Assembly (NCBI RefSeq): GCF_004004565.1
Contig: NZ_SACM01000006.1
Span: 1-64,000 of the forward strand
Length of the DNA: 64,000 nt
From: Inhella crocodyli
GTDB taxonomy: Bacteria > Pseudomonadota > Gammaproteobacteria > Burkholderiales > Burkholderiaceae_C
Reading direction: 5' to 3'
Part shown: positions 52,177 to 59,808 of the stretch, one piece after another
Numbering within the stretch: the first letter of the stretch is position 1
Layout: every line of letters starts with the position of its first letter
Notes under the pieces: model-generated
Database searches by the model: none
The model's input: the letters and a program-made list of their open reading frames with translations, nothing else
Told to the model about the DNA's origin: nothing
Translations under genes and position numbers: made by a program

Positions 52177-54478
52177 CCGTTGCGGCGGGCAGCAGCGCGG
52201 CCAATTGGGCCCGGGCACGGGCGGTGGCGCGCTCGAGCAACTGGGCGCTCTCGTAACCACGCAGGCGCTCGCTCTCGCACAGCCGGCGCAGCATCCGGGC
52301 CGTCATGGTGAGGGTCTTGGGGTACTTCTCGCCCTCGGTGAAGATGAAGAAGCTGCGCCCTTGGCTGATGTGCGCCAGCTTTACCTTGCGCCAGGCGTCG
52401 CCGGTGTTCATGCGGTAGACGCATCCCACCTCCAAGTGGTCGAACAGCGCGCCCCCTCGGCTCACCGAAGGTGCTTCCGGGCTGGGCAGGCCGTCGATGC
52501 TGATGTCCACGGTCTGGAGCGGCTCGGACTCTGGCGCGCCGTCGGGTTCAAGCACGATGTCCACCGTGCCATTCCAGGCCACGTCGGCTTCGCCAATCAG
52601 GCCCACCGAACTGGCTTCGCTGTCGCCGAACACCTGCTCCAAGTCGATGTCGAGTGCGGCGGTGGCGCGGATGGCCGACGCCTCGTCCGGCACGGCCAAG
52701 CCAAAGGCGGCTTCGATCCGCTTGACCAGCAGGTTGTGATCCAGCGGCGACAGCGCAGCGGTTTTCAAGGACTCTGCGTGCACTGGCAGCAGGTCCGCGA
52801 ACAACTGCTTGCGAATGGCCTCGGGGCTGTTCACCCGGTCCAGGCCTTCGTTGATCGAGCGCACCATGACCGGCAGCGTCGACAGGAACTCGCGACGCAG
52901 CGGGCTGCCGCCCTTGGGCAGCACGGACAGGGCCAGGTCCTTGCCGAGCCGGCGCATGGCCTGCGCCTGCGCTTCGCCCTCTTGGGTCGAGGCGTGAACG
53001 ATCACCGGGCCCCAATCGCGGCTCAAGAAGCGCCGCAGGAACTCGGGCAAGGGCAGGTCGGCCAGGGCCTTCTCGAGCTCTTGCTGGTACTGCAGGTTCT
53101 GGCGGGCCAGGGCTTCCTTCTTGGCCAGCAGCTCGGCGGCGTCTTGGCCCTGCTGCTGAAGCGCCAAGCGGTTCTGCTCGGCGACGAAAGCCTCAAGCGC
53201 GTCGAGTTGCTCGTCGTAGAGCTTGACCTTTTCAAAGTCGCCGGCGGCGATCTCCTCGACCAGCGGAGCCACGCGCTGCAAGAAGCCCAAGCCGGGGTCT
53301 TGCGAAAAGTCCTCGTACGCGCAGGCCAGGGAGGCCAGGCGGTTGACGAAGCGCCGCACCGGGTGCTTGCGCATCGAGAAGAAGCTGGTGTCGCCCAGCG
53401 CGGCGCGCAGCACCGGCAACTGCAGGCGCGCCAGCAAGCGCGCCATTTGCGGCGGCACTTTGGGGTCCGACAGGATCGCCTCGAACAGGCTGCCCACCAC
53501 GTCGATCACCATGTGATCCAAGGGCGTGTTGGCGGCTTGCTGCAGTTCACCGCGGTGCTGCTGAATCAGGTTGGCCGGCATCGGCCCGCCTGCGTCGCCC
53601 AACGCGACCGGGCTGAGCATGGGACTGCCTTGACCCAGGTGCAGCTGACGCAGCAAGCCCATCACCTGCGGGCCCACCTGGCCCAGCATCGCGCCTCCCA
53701 TCGGGAAGCCGCCGCGTCCGCCCGGACTGCCAGCGCCGCTGCCGAAGGACGGGTTGCCCCCGCCGCCACCGCTTGCATTGGCGCCGGCGCCGACCGGCCC
53801 TGACGCCTCCGGGGCGCCTGCGCCACCGGGGGCGCCAGCGGCCCCGCCGCCAGACGGACGTGGGCTGCTGTCGGTGACGGCACGCAGGTCTTGCGCACGC
53901 AGTCCCCCGGCTTGGAACTCGGCGGCCAGGCTGGCGTAGCAAGACGGCATCCGCGTGGCCAGGGCGCGGGTCAGTTCCTCGCTCAGCGTCTGGCGCATGC
54001 CGGCCTGGTCCGTCAATCCATCGACCGCGGCCAAGAGCGCACGCGCCACGACGGCCGGGCGGAAGGGGTTGCGGTCGGGCCCCGCCTCGGGGTCGCCCAA
54101 CACCGCCGCGGTGTAGGACTCGACCGCCCGAAGTTCCCACTCACTGCCATGGGACAACGACATGCCAATGCGGTCTGCCGCGACCAGTTGGTCCACGGCT
54201 TCTTCTTCCATCAGTGACAACTCGCCCCAACCGGTGCTGCCAAACGACTTGGGCTTGTCGTCGACCAAGCCCCACTGCGACTTCAAGCTGGATTCGAAGC
54301 GAGCCATGCAGGCACTGGCCTGCTGGCGCAGCAGCCCCTGCGTGAGCAGCATCTCGTCGCGTCGCGCCACCTTGAGCGCCGACATGGCCAGGCGCCCGGC
54401 ACTTTCCACCGCGTCAGAAATGGCCGACTCGAATGCCTGGCTCAAGTGCTGCATGCCGTGCAAGAGGTGGGGGTCCAT
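52166..54478 (-). CDS. DUF1631 family protein
   Basis: A 770-residue soluble protein typical of Beta- and Gammaproteobacteria. The N-terminal third is helical. A low-complexity glycine/alanine/proline segment lies at about 200-260. The remainder (DHMVIDVVGSLFEAILSD, then RKHPVRRFVNRLASLA) is the DUF1631 core. The C-terminal YRMNTGDAWRKVKLAHIS is reminiscent of a PilZ-like beta fold, but I see no clear RxxxR motif, so c-di-GMP binding is unsupported. Function unknown. Confidence 0.9.
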   Translation of the reverse strand: MDPHLLHGMQHLSQAFESAISDAVESAGRLAMSALKVARRDEMLLTQGLLRQQASACMARFESSLKSQWGLVDDKPKSFGSTGWGELSLMEEEAVDQLVAADRIGMSLSHGSEWELRAVESYTAAVLGDPEAGPDRNPFRPAVVARALLAAVDGLTDQAGMRQTLSEELTRALATRMPSCYASLAAEFQAGGLRAQDLRAVTDSSPRPSGGGAAGAPGGAGAPEASGPVGAGANASGGGGGNPSFGSGAGSPGGRGGFPMGGAMLGQVGPQVMGLLRQLHLGQGSPMLSPVALGDAGGPMPANLIQQHRGELQQAANTPLDHMVIDVVGSLFEAILSDPKVPPQMARLLARLQLPVLRAALGDTSFFSMRKHPVRRFVNRLASLACAYEDFSQDPGLGFLQRVAPLVEEIAAGDFEKVKLYDEQLDALEAFVAEQNRLALQQQGQDAAELLAKKEALARQNLQYQQELEKALADLPLPEFLRRFLSRDWGPVIVHASTQEGEAQAQAMRRLGKDLALSVLPKGGSPLRREFLSTLPVMVRSINEGLDRVNSPEAIRKQLFADLLPVHAESLKTAALSPLDHNLLVKRIEAAFGLAVPDEASAIRATAALDIDLEQVFGDSEASSVGLIGEADVAWNGTVDIVLEPDGAPESEPLQTVDISIDGLPSPEAPSVSRGGALFDHLEVGCVYRMNTGDAWRKVKLAHISQGRSFFIFTEGEKYPKTLTMTARMLRRLCESERLRGYESAQLLERATARARAQLAALLPAATAKA

Positions 54479-54581
54479 GGCGGTTTGGGTCGGTGTTCGT
54501 CAGGGCGAAAAAGGCGAAAGGGCGGCCGTTGGCCGCCCTCCATGATGCCCCAGCCTGAAAGGACCTGGGGCGACTTCGGGG

Positions 54582-55001
54582 TCAGCGCTTGAGTGCGTCG
54601 CGGATCTCGCGCAGCAGCACCACGTCTTCGGGCGTCGGTGGCGGGGCGCTGGGGGCCGGTGCGGGGGTCTCGCGCTTCAGGCGGTTGATCTGCTTGATCA
54701 TCAAGAAGATCACGAAGGCCAGGATGATGAAGTTCAACAGCACCGACAGAAAGCTGCCATAAGCGAGCACTGCGCCCGCCTTCTTGGCTTCGGCCAGGGT
54801 CGTGGCCGTTTGGCCCGCCAAGGGAATGAAGTAGTCGCTGAAGTCCAGCCCGCCGACGATCTTGCCGATGACCGGCATGATCACGTCGCCCACCAAGGAG
54901 TCGACGATCTTGCCGAACGCGCCACCGATGATCACGCCGACGGCCAAGTCAACGACGTTGCCTTTGACGGCGAACTCGCGAAATTCCGAGAAAAAACTCA
55001 T
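54582..55001 (-). CDS. mscL: Large-conductance mechanosensitive channel
   Basis: A 139-residue channel. The N-terminal amphipathic helix ([14 protein letters not shown]) precedes pore helix [18 protein letters not shown], a periplasmic loop, a second helix ([15 protein letters not shown]) and a C-terminal charged bundle after a proline-rich linker. It opens under membrane tension to release solutes in hypo-osmotic shock. AGCAGG lies about seven bases before the ATG. It is divergent from petA. Confidence 0.97.
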   Translation of the reverse strand: MSFFSEFREFAVKGNVVDLAVGVIIGGAFGKIVDSLVGDVIMPVIGKIVGGLDFSDYFIPLAGQTATTLAEAKKAGAVLAYGSFLSVLLNFIILAFVIFLMIKQINRLKRETPAPAPSAPPPTPEDVVLLREIRDALKR

Positions 55002-55088
55002 GTTGCACCTGCTGGGGGAAAGCGGCGATTTTCTCGAGCGCGCCCCCTGACCCGCCCTCCGGCTTACCCGTAGGCCTCGGTCGGGCTC

Positions 55089-55119
55089 AGCCCCAGGGGA
55101 GGGGCTTGACCCTGGGGCT
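55089..55119. promoter_or_regulatory. Perfect dyad overlapping the likely petA promoter
   Basis: Arms AGCCCCAGGG (55089-55098) and CCCTGGGGCT (55110-55119) with an 11-base spacer. The right arm ends on the first base of TAGAAT (55119-55124). There is no T-run after the stem on either strand. Position between the divergent mscL and petA genes suits an operator. Confidence 0.55.
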
Positions 55120-55124
55120 AGAAT
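55119..55124 (+). promoter_or_regulatory. Possible -10 element for petABC
   Basis: TAGAAT, 70 bases before the petA ATG. TTGACC occurs at 55106-55111, but only seven bases away, too close to be its -35. Confidence 0.4.
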
Positions 55125-55194
55125 GCCGCCCGCCTTCCGAGGGGAAGCCATGGCTTGCCCTCCCCCTCCAAAAAAGAACCCACCAAGGATGCCC

Positions 55195-55788
55195 ATGAGC
55201 GACCACGCTGTGGATCAAAGCAAACGCACCTGGATGATCGCCACCGGTTGCGCCGGTGCGGCCGGCGGTGCTGCCGTCGCGGTGCCTTTCATCAGCACCT
55301 TCGCCCCTTCCGAGCGCGCCAAAGCCGCCGGTGCACCGGTCGAAGTGGACATCTCGACCCTCAAGCCCGGTGAGAAGCTGACCGTCGAATGGCGCGGCAA
55401 ACCGGTGTGGATCGTTCGCCGCACCCCCGAGCAACTGGAGGCCCTGAGCAAGACCACGCCCCAGGTCGCCGATCCGGACAGCAAGCGCACGGCGTACCCG
55501 ACGCCCGAGTACGCGCGCAACGCGCACCGCTCCATCAAGCCCGAGGTGTTCGTGGCTGTGGGCATCTGCTCGCACTTGGGCTGCTCGCCGACCGACAAAT
55601 TCCAGACCGGCGCTCAGCCCTCACTGCCCGACGACTGGGCAGGCGGCTTCCTGTGCCCTTGCCACGGTTCGACCTTTGACATGGCCGGCCGCGTGTTCAA
55701 AAACAAGCCGGCGCCGGACAACCTCGAAGTCCCCCCGCACATGTACCTGAGCGACAGCAAGCTGCTGATCGGCGAAGACAAGGCATAA
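55195..55788 (+). CDS. petA: Ubiquinol-cytochrome c reductase Rieske iron-sulfur subunit
   Basis: A 197-residue subunit of the bc1 complex. It has an N-terminal membrane helix after a twin-arginine-less KRTWMIATG start, a hinge, and a cluster domain with CSHLGC (Cys125, His127, Cys130) and CPCHGS (Cys154, Cys156, His157). It moves electrons from ubiquinol to cytochrome c1. AAGGA lies six bases before the ATG at 55195. petB follows nine bases later. Confidence 0.97.
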   Translation: MSDHAVDQSKRTWMIATGCAGAAGGAAVAVPFISTFAPSERAKAAGAPVEVDISTLKPGEKLTVEWRGKPVWIVRRTPEQLEALSKTTPQVADPDSKRTAYPTPEYARNAHRSIKPEVFVAVGICSHLGCSPTDKFQTGAQPSLPDDWAGGFLCPCHGSTFDMAGRVFKNKPAPDNLEVPPHMYLSDSKLLIGEDKA

Positions 55789-55797
55789 GGAAACCCC

Positions 55798-57273
55798 ATG
55801 GCCGAATTCAAGGAAGCGCCCGCGGGCGCATCGCTGGGCGTGCAGACCATGACGTGGCTGGAGAACCGGTTCCCGACCGCGTTCGACGCCTACAAGGTGC
55901 ACATGGCGGAGTACTACGCGCCCAAGAACTTCAACTGGTGGTACATCTTCGGTTCGTTGGCGCTGTTGGTGCTGGTGATCCAAATCGTCACCGGCATCTT
56001 CTTGGTGATGCACTACAAGCCGGACGCCGGCTTGGCCTTCGGCTCGGTCGAGTTGAGCATCATGCGCGACGTCGACTGGGGATGGTTGGTCCGCTACATG
56101 CACTCCACCGGGGCCTCGGCCTTCTTCGTGGTGGTTTACCTGCACATGTTCCGCGGCCTTCTGTACGGGTCGTACCGCAAGCCCCGCGAACTGGTGTGGA
56201 TCTTCGGCTGCGCGATCTTTTTGTGCCTGATGGGCGAGGCCTTCTTCGGCTACCTGCTCCCCTGGGGCCAAATGAGCTACTGGGGTGCGCAGGTGATCGT
56301 GAACCTGTTCGCCGCGATCCCCTACGTGGGCGAGACGCTGTCGCTGTTCATCCGAGGTGACTTCGTCGTGAGCGATGCGACGCTGAACCGCTTCTTCAGC
56401 TTCCACGTGATTGCCATTCCCCTGGTGCTGTTGGGCCTGGTGGTGGCGCACTTGCTGGCGTTGCACGATGTGGGCTCGAACAACCCCGACGGCGTGGAAA
56501 TCAAGGCCAAGAAGGATGCGCAGGGCAAGCCGCTGGACGGCATTCCCTTCCATCCCTACTACACGGTGCACGATATCTTCGCCGTCAGTCTGTTCTTGAT
56601 CGTGTTCTCGGCCGTGGTCTTCTTTGCGCCTGAGATGGGCGGCTACTTCCTGGAGTTCAACAACTTCATCCCGGCCGACCCGCTGAAGACCCCCGCGCAC
56701 ATCGCTCCGGTGTGGTACTTCACGCCGTTCTACTCGATGTTGCGCGCCACCACCTCGGACTTCATGCCGGTGTTGTGGGCCTTCTTCGTGGCGGTCGGTT
56801 GGGTGTCGGTGCGGCGCTCCACCTGGCCCGCGATCCTGAAGACGGGGTACTGGGGCTTGATGGCCTTGGCGTTCTTCGCGTTTGGCGTTGCCAAGGTCTT
56901 GCTGGGCTGGGCCGGTGTGGAACTGGCCAACCCGCTGATCGATGCGCTGCTGGGGGGCTACGACGCCAAGTTCTGGGGCGTGGTGGTCATGGGCGGCTCG
57001 GTCGTGATCCTGTTCTTCCTGCCCTGGCTGGACCAGAGCCCGGTCAAGTCGATCCGTTACCGCCCCGACGGCCACACCTGGGTCTACGTGGTGTTCGTGC
57101 TGTTCTTTGTCGTGCTGGGCTACTTGGGCATCCAGCCTCCCAGCGTCGCTGGCACGTTGGTGGCGCAAGTCGGCACCTTGTTCTACTTTGGCTTCTTCTT
57201 GCTGATGCCGTGGTGGAGCCGCAAGGGCGAATTCAAGCCGGTGCCCGATCGCGTCACCTTCGCTGCCCACTGA
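55798..57273 (+). CDS. petB: Cytochrome b of the bc1 complex
   Basis: A 491-residue membrane protein with fused b6 and subunit-IV parts, as usual in Proteobacteria. The two histidine pairs for the haems lie in helices around RYMHSTGASAFFVVVYLHMF and FFSFHVIAIPLVLLGLVVAH. The Qo-site LLPWGQMSYWGAQV and PDWY-equivalent PVWYFTPFYSMLR are present. AAGGAA precedes the ATG. It is the quinone-oxidising core of petABC. Confidence 0.97.
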   Translation: MAEFKEAPAGASLGVQTMTWLENRFPTAFDAYKVHMAEYYAPKNFNWWYIFGSLALLVLVIQIVTGIFLVMHYKPDAGLAFGSVELSIMRDVDWGWLVRYMHSTGASAFFVVVYLHMFRGLLYGSYRKPRELVWIFGCAIFLCLMGEAFFGYLLPWGQMSYWGAQVIVNLFAAIPYVGETLSLFIRGDFVVSDATLNRFFSFHVIAIPLVLLGLVVAHLLALHDVGSNNPDGVEIKAKKDAQGKPLDGIPFHPYYTVHDIFAVSLFLIVFSAVVFFAPEMGGYFLEFNNFIPADPLKTPAHIAPVWYFTPFYSMLRATTSDFMPVLWAFFVAVGWVSVRRSTWPAILKTGYWGLMALAFFAFGVAKVLLGWAGVELANPLIDALLGGYDAKFWGVVVMGGSVVILFFLPWLDQSPVKSIRYRPDGHTWVYVVFVLFFVVLGYLGIQPPSVAGTLVAQVGTLFYFGFFLLMPWWSRKGEFKPVPDRVTFAAH

Positions 57274-57294
57274 CCCCATCCGGAGCCGAATCGA

Positions 57295-58056
57295 ATGAAA
57301 AAAATCCTCGCCTCGCTGGTCTGTGGATGGGCCCTGGCCACTTCGGCCTTGGCCGCGGGGGACGGCGCCCCCTGGGATCGCTTCCCGGCCGAAAAGATGA
57401 GCGACATGGCCGCCCTGCAAAACGGGGCCAAGCTGTTCGCCAACTACTGCTTGAACTGCCACTCGGCGCAGTTCCAGCGCTACAACAAGCTGCGTGACAT
57501 TGGGTTGACGGACCAGCAGATCAAGGACAACTTGATGTTTGCTGGCGAGAAAGTCGGCGACACCATGCGCATCGCCATGGACCCGAAGCAAGCCAAAGAC
57601 TGGTTCGGGGCAACGCCGCCCGACCTGACCTTGGTGGCGCGTTCGCGCGCCGGCTCGCAGGGTTCGGGGGCCGACTACCTGTACACCCTGTGGCGCTCGT
57701 ACTACCGCGATGACACCAAGGCCACGGGCTGGAACAACCTCGTGTTCCCGTCCATCGGCATGCCTCACGTTCTGTGGGAGTTGCAAGGCGAGCGCACGCC
57801 GGTGTTCAAGGAGATCGAGTCGCACGGTCACACTGCGCACGTCTTCACCGGTGAATGGACGGTCGTCAAGCCCGGCAAGATGACCCAGGCCGAGTACGAC
57901 AGTGCCGTGGGTGACTTGGTGGCCTACTTGGCCTGGACCGCTGAACCCATGCAAGCCCAGCGCTACCGTTTGGGCGTTGGCGTGTTGATCTTCCTGGGCA
58001 TCTTCTCGGTGCTGGCGTGGCGTCTGAATGCCGCGTTCTGGAAGGACGTGAAGTAA
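57295..58056 (+). CDS. petC: Cytochrome c1
   Basis: A 253-residue exported haem protein with a signal peptide (MKKILASLVCGWALATSALA), a CLNCH haem site (Cys52, Cys55, His56) and a C-terminal anchor helix (GVGVLIFLGIFSVLAW). It accepts electrons from the Rieske centre. A strong terminator follows 21 bases after the stop, separating petABC from sspAB. Confidence 0.97.
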   Translation: MKKILASLVCGWALATSALAAGDGAPWDRFPAEKMSDMAALQNGAKLFANYCLNCHSAQFQRYNKLRDIGLTDQQIKDNLMFAGEKVGDTMRIAMDPKQAKDWFGATPPDLTLVARSRAGSQGSGADYLYTLWRSYYRDDTKATGWNNLVFPSIGMPHVLWELQGERTPVFKEIESHGHTAHVFTGEWTVVKPGKMTQAEYDSAVGDLVAYLAWTAEPMQAQRYRLGVGVLIFLGIFSVLAWRLNAAFWKDVK

Positions 58057-58076
58057 GCCTTCGGCTTGCCCCCTTG

Positions 58077-58117
58077 CGCAGTGCGCACCCACACGGTGTG
58101 CACTGCGTTTTGTTTTT
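58077..58117 (+). terminator. Terminator after petABC
   Basis: 13-bp stem CGCAGTGCGCACC (58077-58089) and GGTGTGCACTGCG (58095-58107) with one G-T pair and a CACAC loop, then TTTTGTTTTT (58108-58117). Confidence 0.92.
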
Positions 58118-58149
58118 GCTGTTGATCGACTGACTCGGAGTCCACCACC

Positions 58150-58767
58150 ATGATGGTTCTCTACTCGGGCACCACCTGCCCATACTCGCACCGTTGCCGC
58201 TTTGTCCTGTTCGAGAAGGGCATGGATTTCGAGATCCGCGACGTCGACCTGTTCGCCAAGCCCGAAGACATCGCGCTGATGAACCCGTACAACGACGTGC
58301 CGATCCTGGTCGAGCGCGACCTGATCTTGTACGAGTCGAACATCATCAACGAGTACATCGACGAGCGCTTTCCCCATCCGCAGTTGATGCCCGGGGACCC
58401 GCTGGCCCGCGCGCGTGTTCGCCTGTTCCTGCTGAACTTCGAGAAAGAGCTGTTCGCCTACGTGAACATCCTCGAGAACCGCAGCGGCGGCCCCAAGCCG
58501 ACCGACAAACAGTTGGAAAAGGCCCGCAGCCAGATCCGCGACCGCCTGACTCAGTTGGCGCCGATCTTCTTGAAGAACAAGTTCATGCTGGGCGACGACT
58601 TCTCGATGCTCGACGTCGCCATCGCTCCGCTGTTGTGGCGCCTGGACTACTACGGCATCGACATGTCGAAGAACGCCGCTCCCTTGCTGAAGTACGCGGA
58701 GCGCATCTTCTCGCGCCCGGCCTACATCGAAGCGCTGACGCCGTCGGAAAAGGTCATGCGCCGCTGA
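58150..58767 (+). CDS. sspA: Stringent starvation protein A, glutathione S-transferase fold
   Basis: A 205-residue GST-fold protein that binds RNA polymerase rather than glutathione in characterised species. It starts MMVLYSGTTCPYSHRCRFVL, and NDVPILVERDLILYESNII marks the thioredoxin-like half. Position after petC and before sspB is conserved. An upstream GGAG is about 12 bases from the ATG. Confidence 0.93.
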   Translation: MMVLYSGTTCPYSHRCRFVLFEKGMDFEIRDVDLFAKPEDIALMNPYNDVPILVERDLILYESNIINEYIDERFPHPQLMPGDPLARARVRLFLLNFEKELFAYVNILENRSGGPKPTDKQLEKARSQIRDRLTQLAPIFLKNKFMLGDDFSMLDVAIAPLLWRLDYYGIDMSKNAAPLLKYAERIFSRPAYIEALTPSEKVMRR

Positions 58768-59237
58768 TGGACCTGCCCGCCGAACTCCCGTCGACCCGCC
58801 CGTACTTGATCCGGGCCATGCACCAGTGGTGCACGGATCATGGCTTCACGCCTCATTTGGCCGTGAAAGTGGGGCCGGGCGTGCGTGTGCCGATGGAACA
58901 TGTGCACGATGGCCAAATCGTGCTCAACGTCGGCATGGAGGCCACCCAAGGCCTGGAGTTGGGCAACGACTGGATCGCGTTCAAGGCCCGCTTTGGCGGG
59001 GTGGCGCGCGACCTGCTGGTGCCCGTCGATCACGTCTTGGCGATTTATGCCCGCGAGAACGGCCAGGGCATGGCCTTTCCGGCTCCGGCCGAGCGCACCG
59101 AGTCGGCATCCATGGAGGAGGACGATGCGGTTGAACCCACGGGGCTCCGGTTGGCGCCCGAGCCCGTGAAATCGTCGGATGCAGCACCGCCGCCCGACGG
59201 GCCGGCGCCGCGCCCAACCCTCAAGCGTGTCAAATGA
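58767..59237 (+). CDS. sspB: ClpXP adaptor SspB
   Basis: A 156-residue adaptor that delivers SsrA-tagged proteins to ClpXP. The substrate-binding domain is visible in RPYLIRAMHQWCTDHGFTP and VPMEHVHDGQIVLNVG. A disordered linker leads to a C-terminal basic ClpX-binding tail (PTLKRVK). The ATG overlaps the sspA stop (TGATG). Confidence 0.95.
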   Translation: MDLPAELPSTRPYLIRAMHQWCTDHGFTPHLAVKVGPGVRVPMEHVHDGQIVLNVGMEATQGLELGNDWIAFKARFGGVARDLLVPVDHVLAIYARENGQGMAFPAPAERTESASMEEDDAVEPTGLRLAPEPVKSSDAAPPPDGPAPRPTLKRVK

Positions 59238-59267
59238 AGGGGTGGGGCACTTGAGCCTCACCCGAAC

Positions 59268-59343
59268 GCCGGCTTAGCTCAGTTGGTAGAGCAACCGCCT
59301 TGTAAGCGGTAGGTCATCCGTTCGATTCGGATAGCCGGCACCA
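59268..59343 (+). tRNA. tRNA-Thr (anticodon TGT)
   Basis: A complete 76-base cloverleaf: acceptor GCCGGCT with AGCCGGC, D-stem GCTC with GAGC, anticodon stem ACCGC with GCGGT around CTTGTAA (anticodon TGT), variable loop AGGTC and T-arm ATCCG-TTCGATT-CGGAT. The CCA end is encoded. It lies 30 bases after sspB. Confidence 0.97.
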
Positions 59344-59352
59344 CGCCATCCA

Positions 59353-59682
59353 TCACACCGTGCGCTTGATGCGCAGCAGGCCGGGCCCGAAGCGGGCTTG
59401 CAGCAAGGCCTGCAACTGCGGCTGGAACTGGCGCAACTTTGCTGCGGCCGCGGCGCTCGTGACCAACAAGGTCCAGCCCTCCTCGTCGACCGCGCCTGCC
59501 ACCAAACTGCCGTGCATGCTGACTGGCAATCCCTTCTTGACCGTGGTCAACCGGGCTTGGGCGGCCTGGGCCATTTGGGTGAGGTGCACCAAGCCAGCAT
59601 GGGCCTGCAGTGCCTGCGACACCGGCACGGCCGCCGGCACGGTGGGCCGCAAGGGACGATGCAGGTAGCGGGGGCCAGACAT
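59353..59682 (-). CDS. DUF721/DciA-like protein
   Basis: A 109-residue basic protein of the DUF721 family, whose better studied members (DciA) load the replicative helicase DnaB. The family region covers LLVTSAAAAAKLRQFQPQL and ends in RFGPGLLRIKRTV. The sequence is short and slightly divergent, so a helicase-loading role is inferred only. It is divergent from secA, a common arrangement in this group. Confidence 0.8.
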   Translation of the reverse strand: MSGPRYLHRPLRPTVPAAVPVSQALQAHAGLVHLTQMAQAAQARLTTVKKGLPVSMHGSLVAGAVDEEGWTLLVTSAAAAAKLRQFQPQLQALLQARFGPGLLRIKRTV

Positions 59683-59706
59683 GGGCTTCAGTTTAGGCCC
59701 GGCTGG

Positions 59707-59712
59707 TAGACT
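59707..59712 (+). promoter_or_regulatory. Possible -10 element for secA
   Basis: TAGACT, 96 bases before the secA ATG in the dciA-like/secA divergent gap. The implied 5' leader of about 90 bases contains a small CGCTT-GAAA-AAGCG hairpin. Weak evidence only. Confidence 0.25.
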
Positions 59713-59808
59713 CCGGCGCTTTTGCCCTGGCCGGTGATTTCGCTTGAAAAAGCGGAACTTGCGCCCCAGATGCAGGCCCTCGTGCCTTCTCCACTGTTCG
59801 CCGAATCC

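Noticed and set aside
52166-54478. DUF1631 protein as a c-di-GMP receptor (PilZ)
   Set aside because: The C-terminal strand pattern is suggestive, but I find no RxxxR and D/NxSxxG motifs.
55621-58377. A 918-codon minus-strand frame across petABC
   Set aside because: Antisense to three recognised cytochrome bc1 genes, with no domain of its own.
59722-59808. A 29-residue N-terminal extension of SecA or a secM-like arrest peptide
   Set aside because: The extension is in frame, not a separate upstream gene, has no arrest motif and no similarity to SecA; the canonical start is at 59809.
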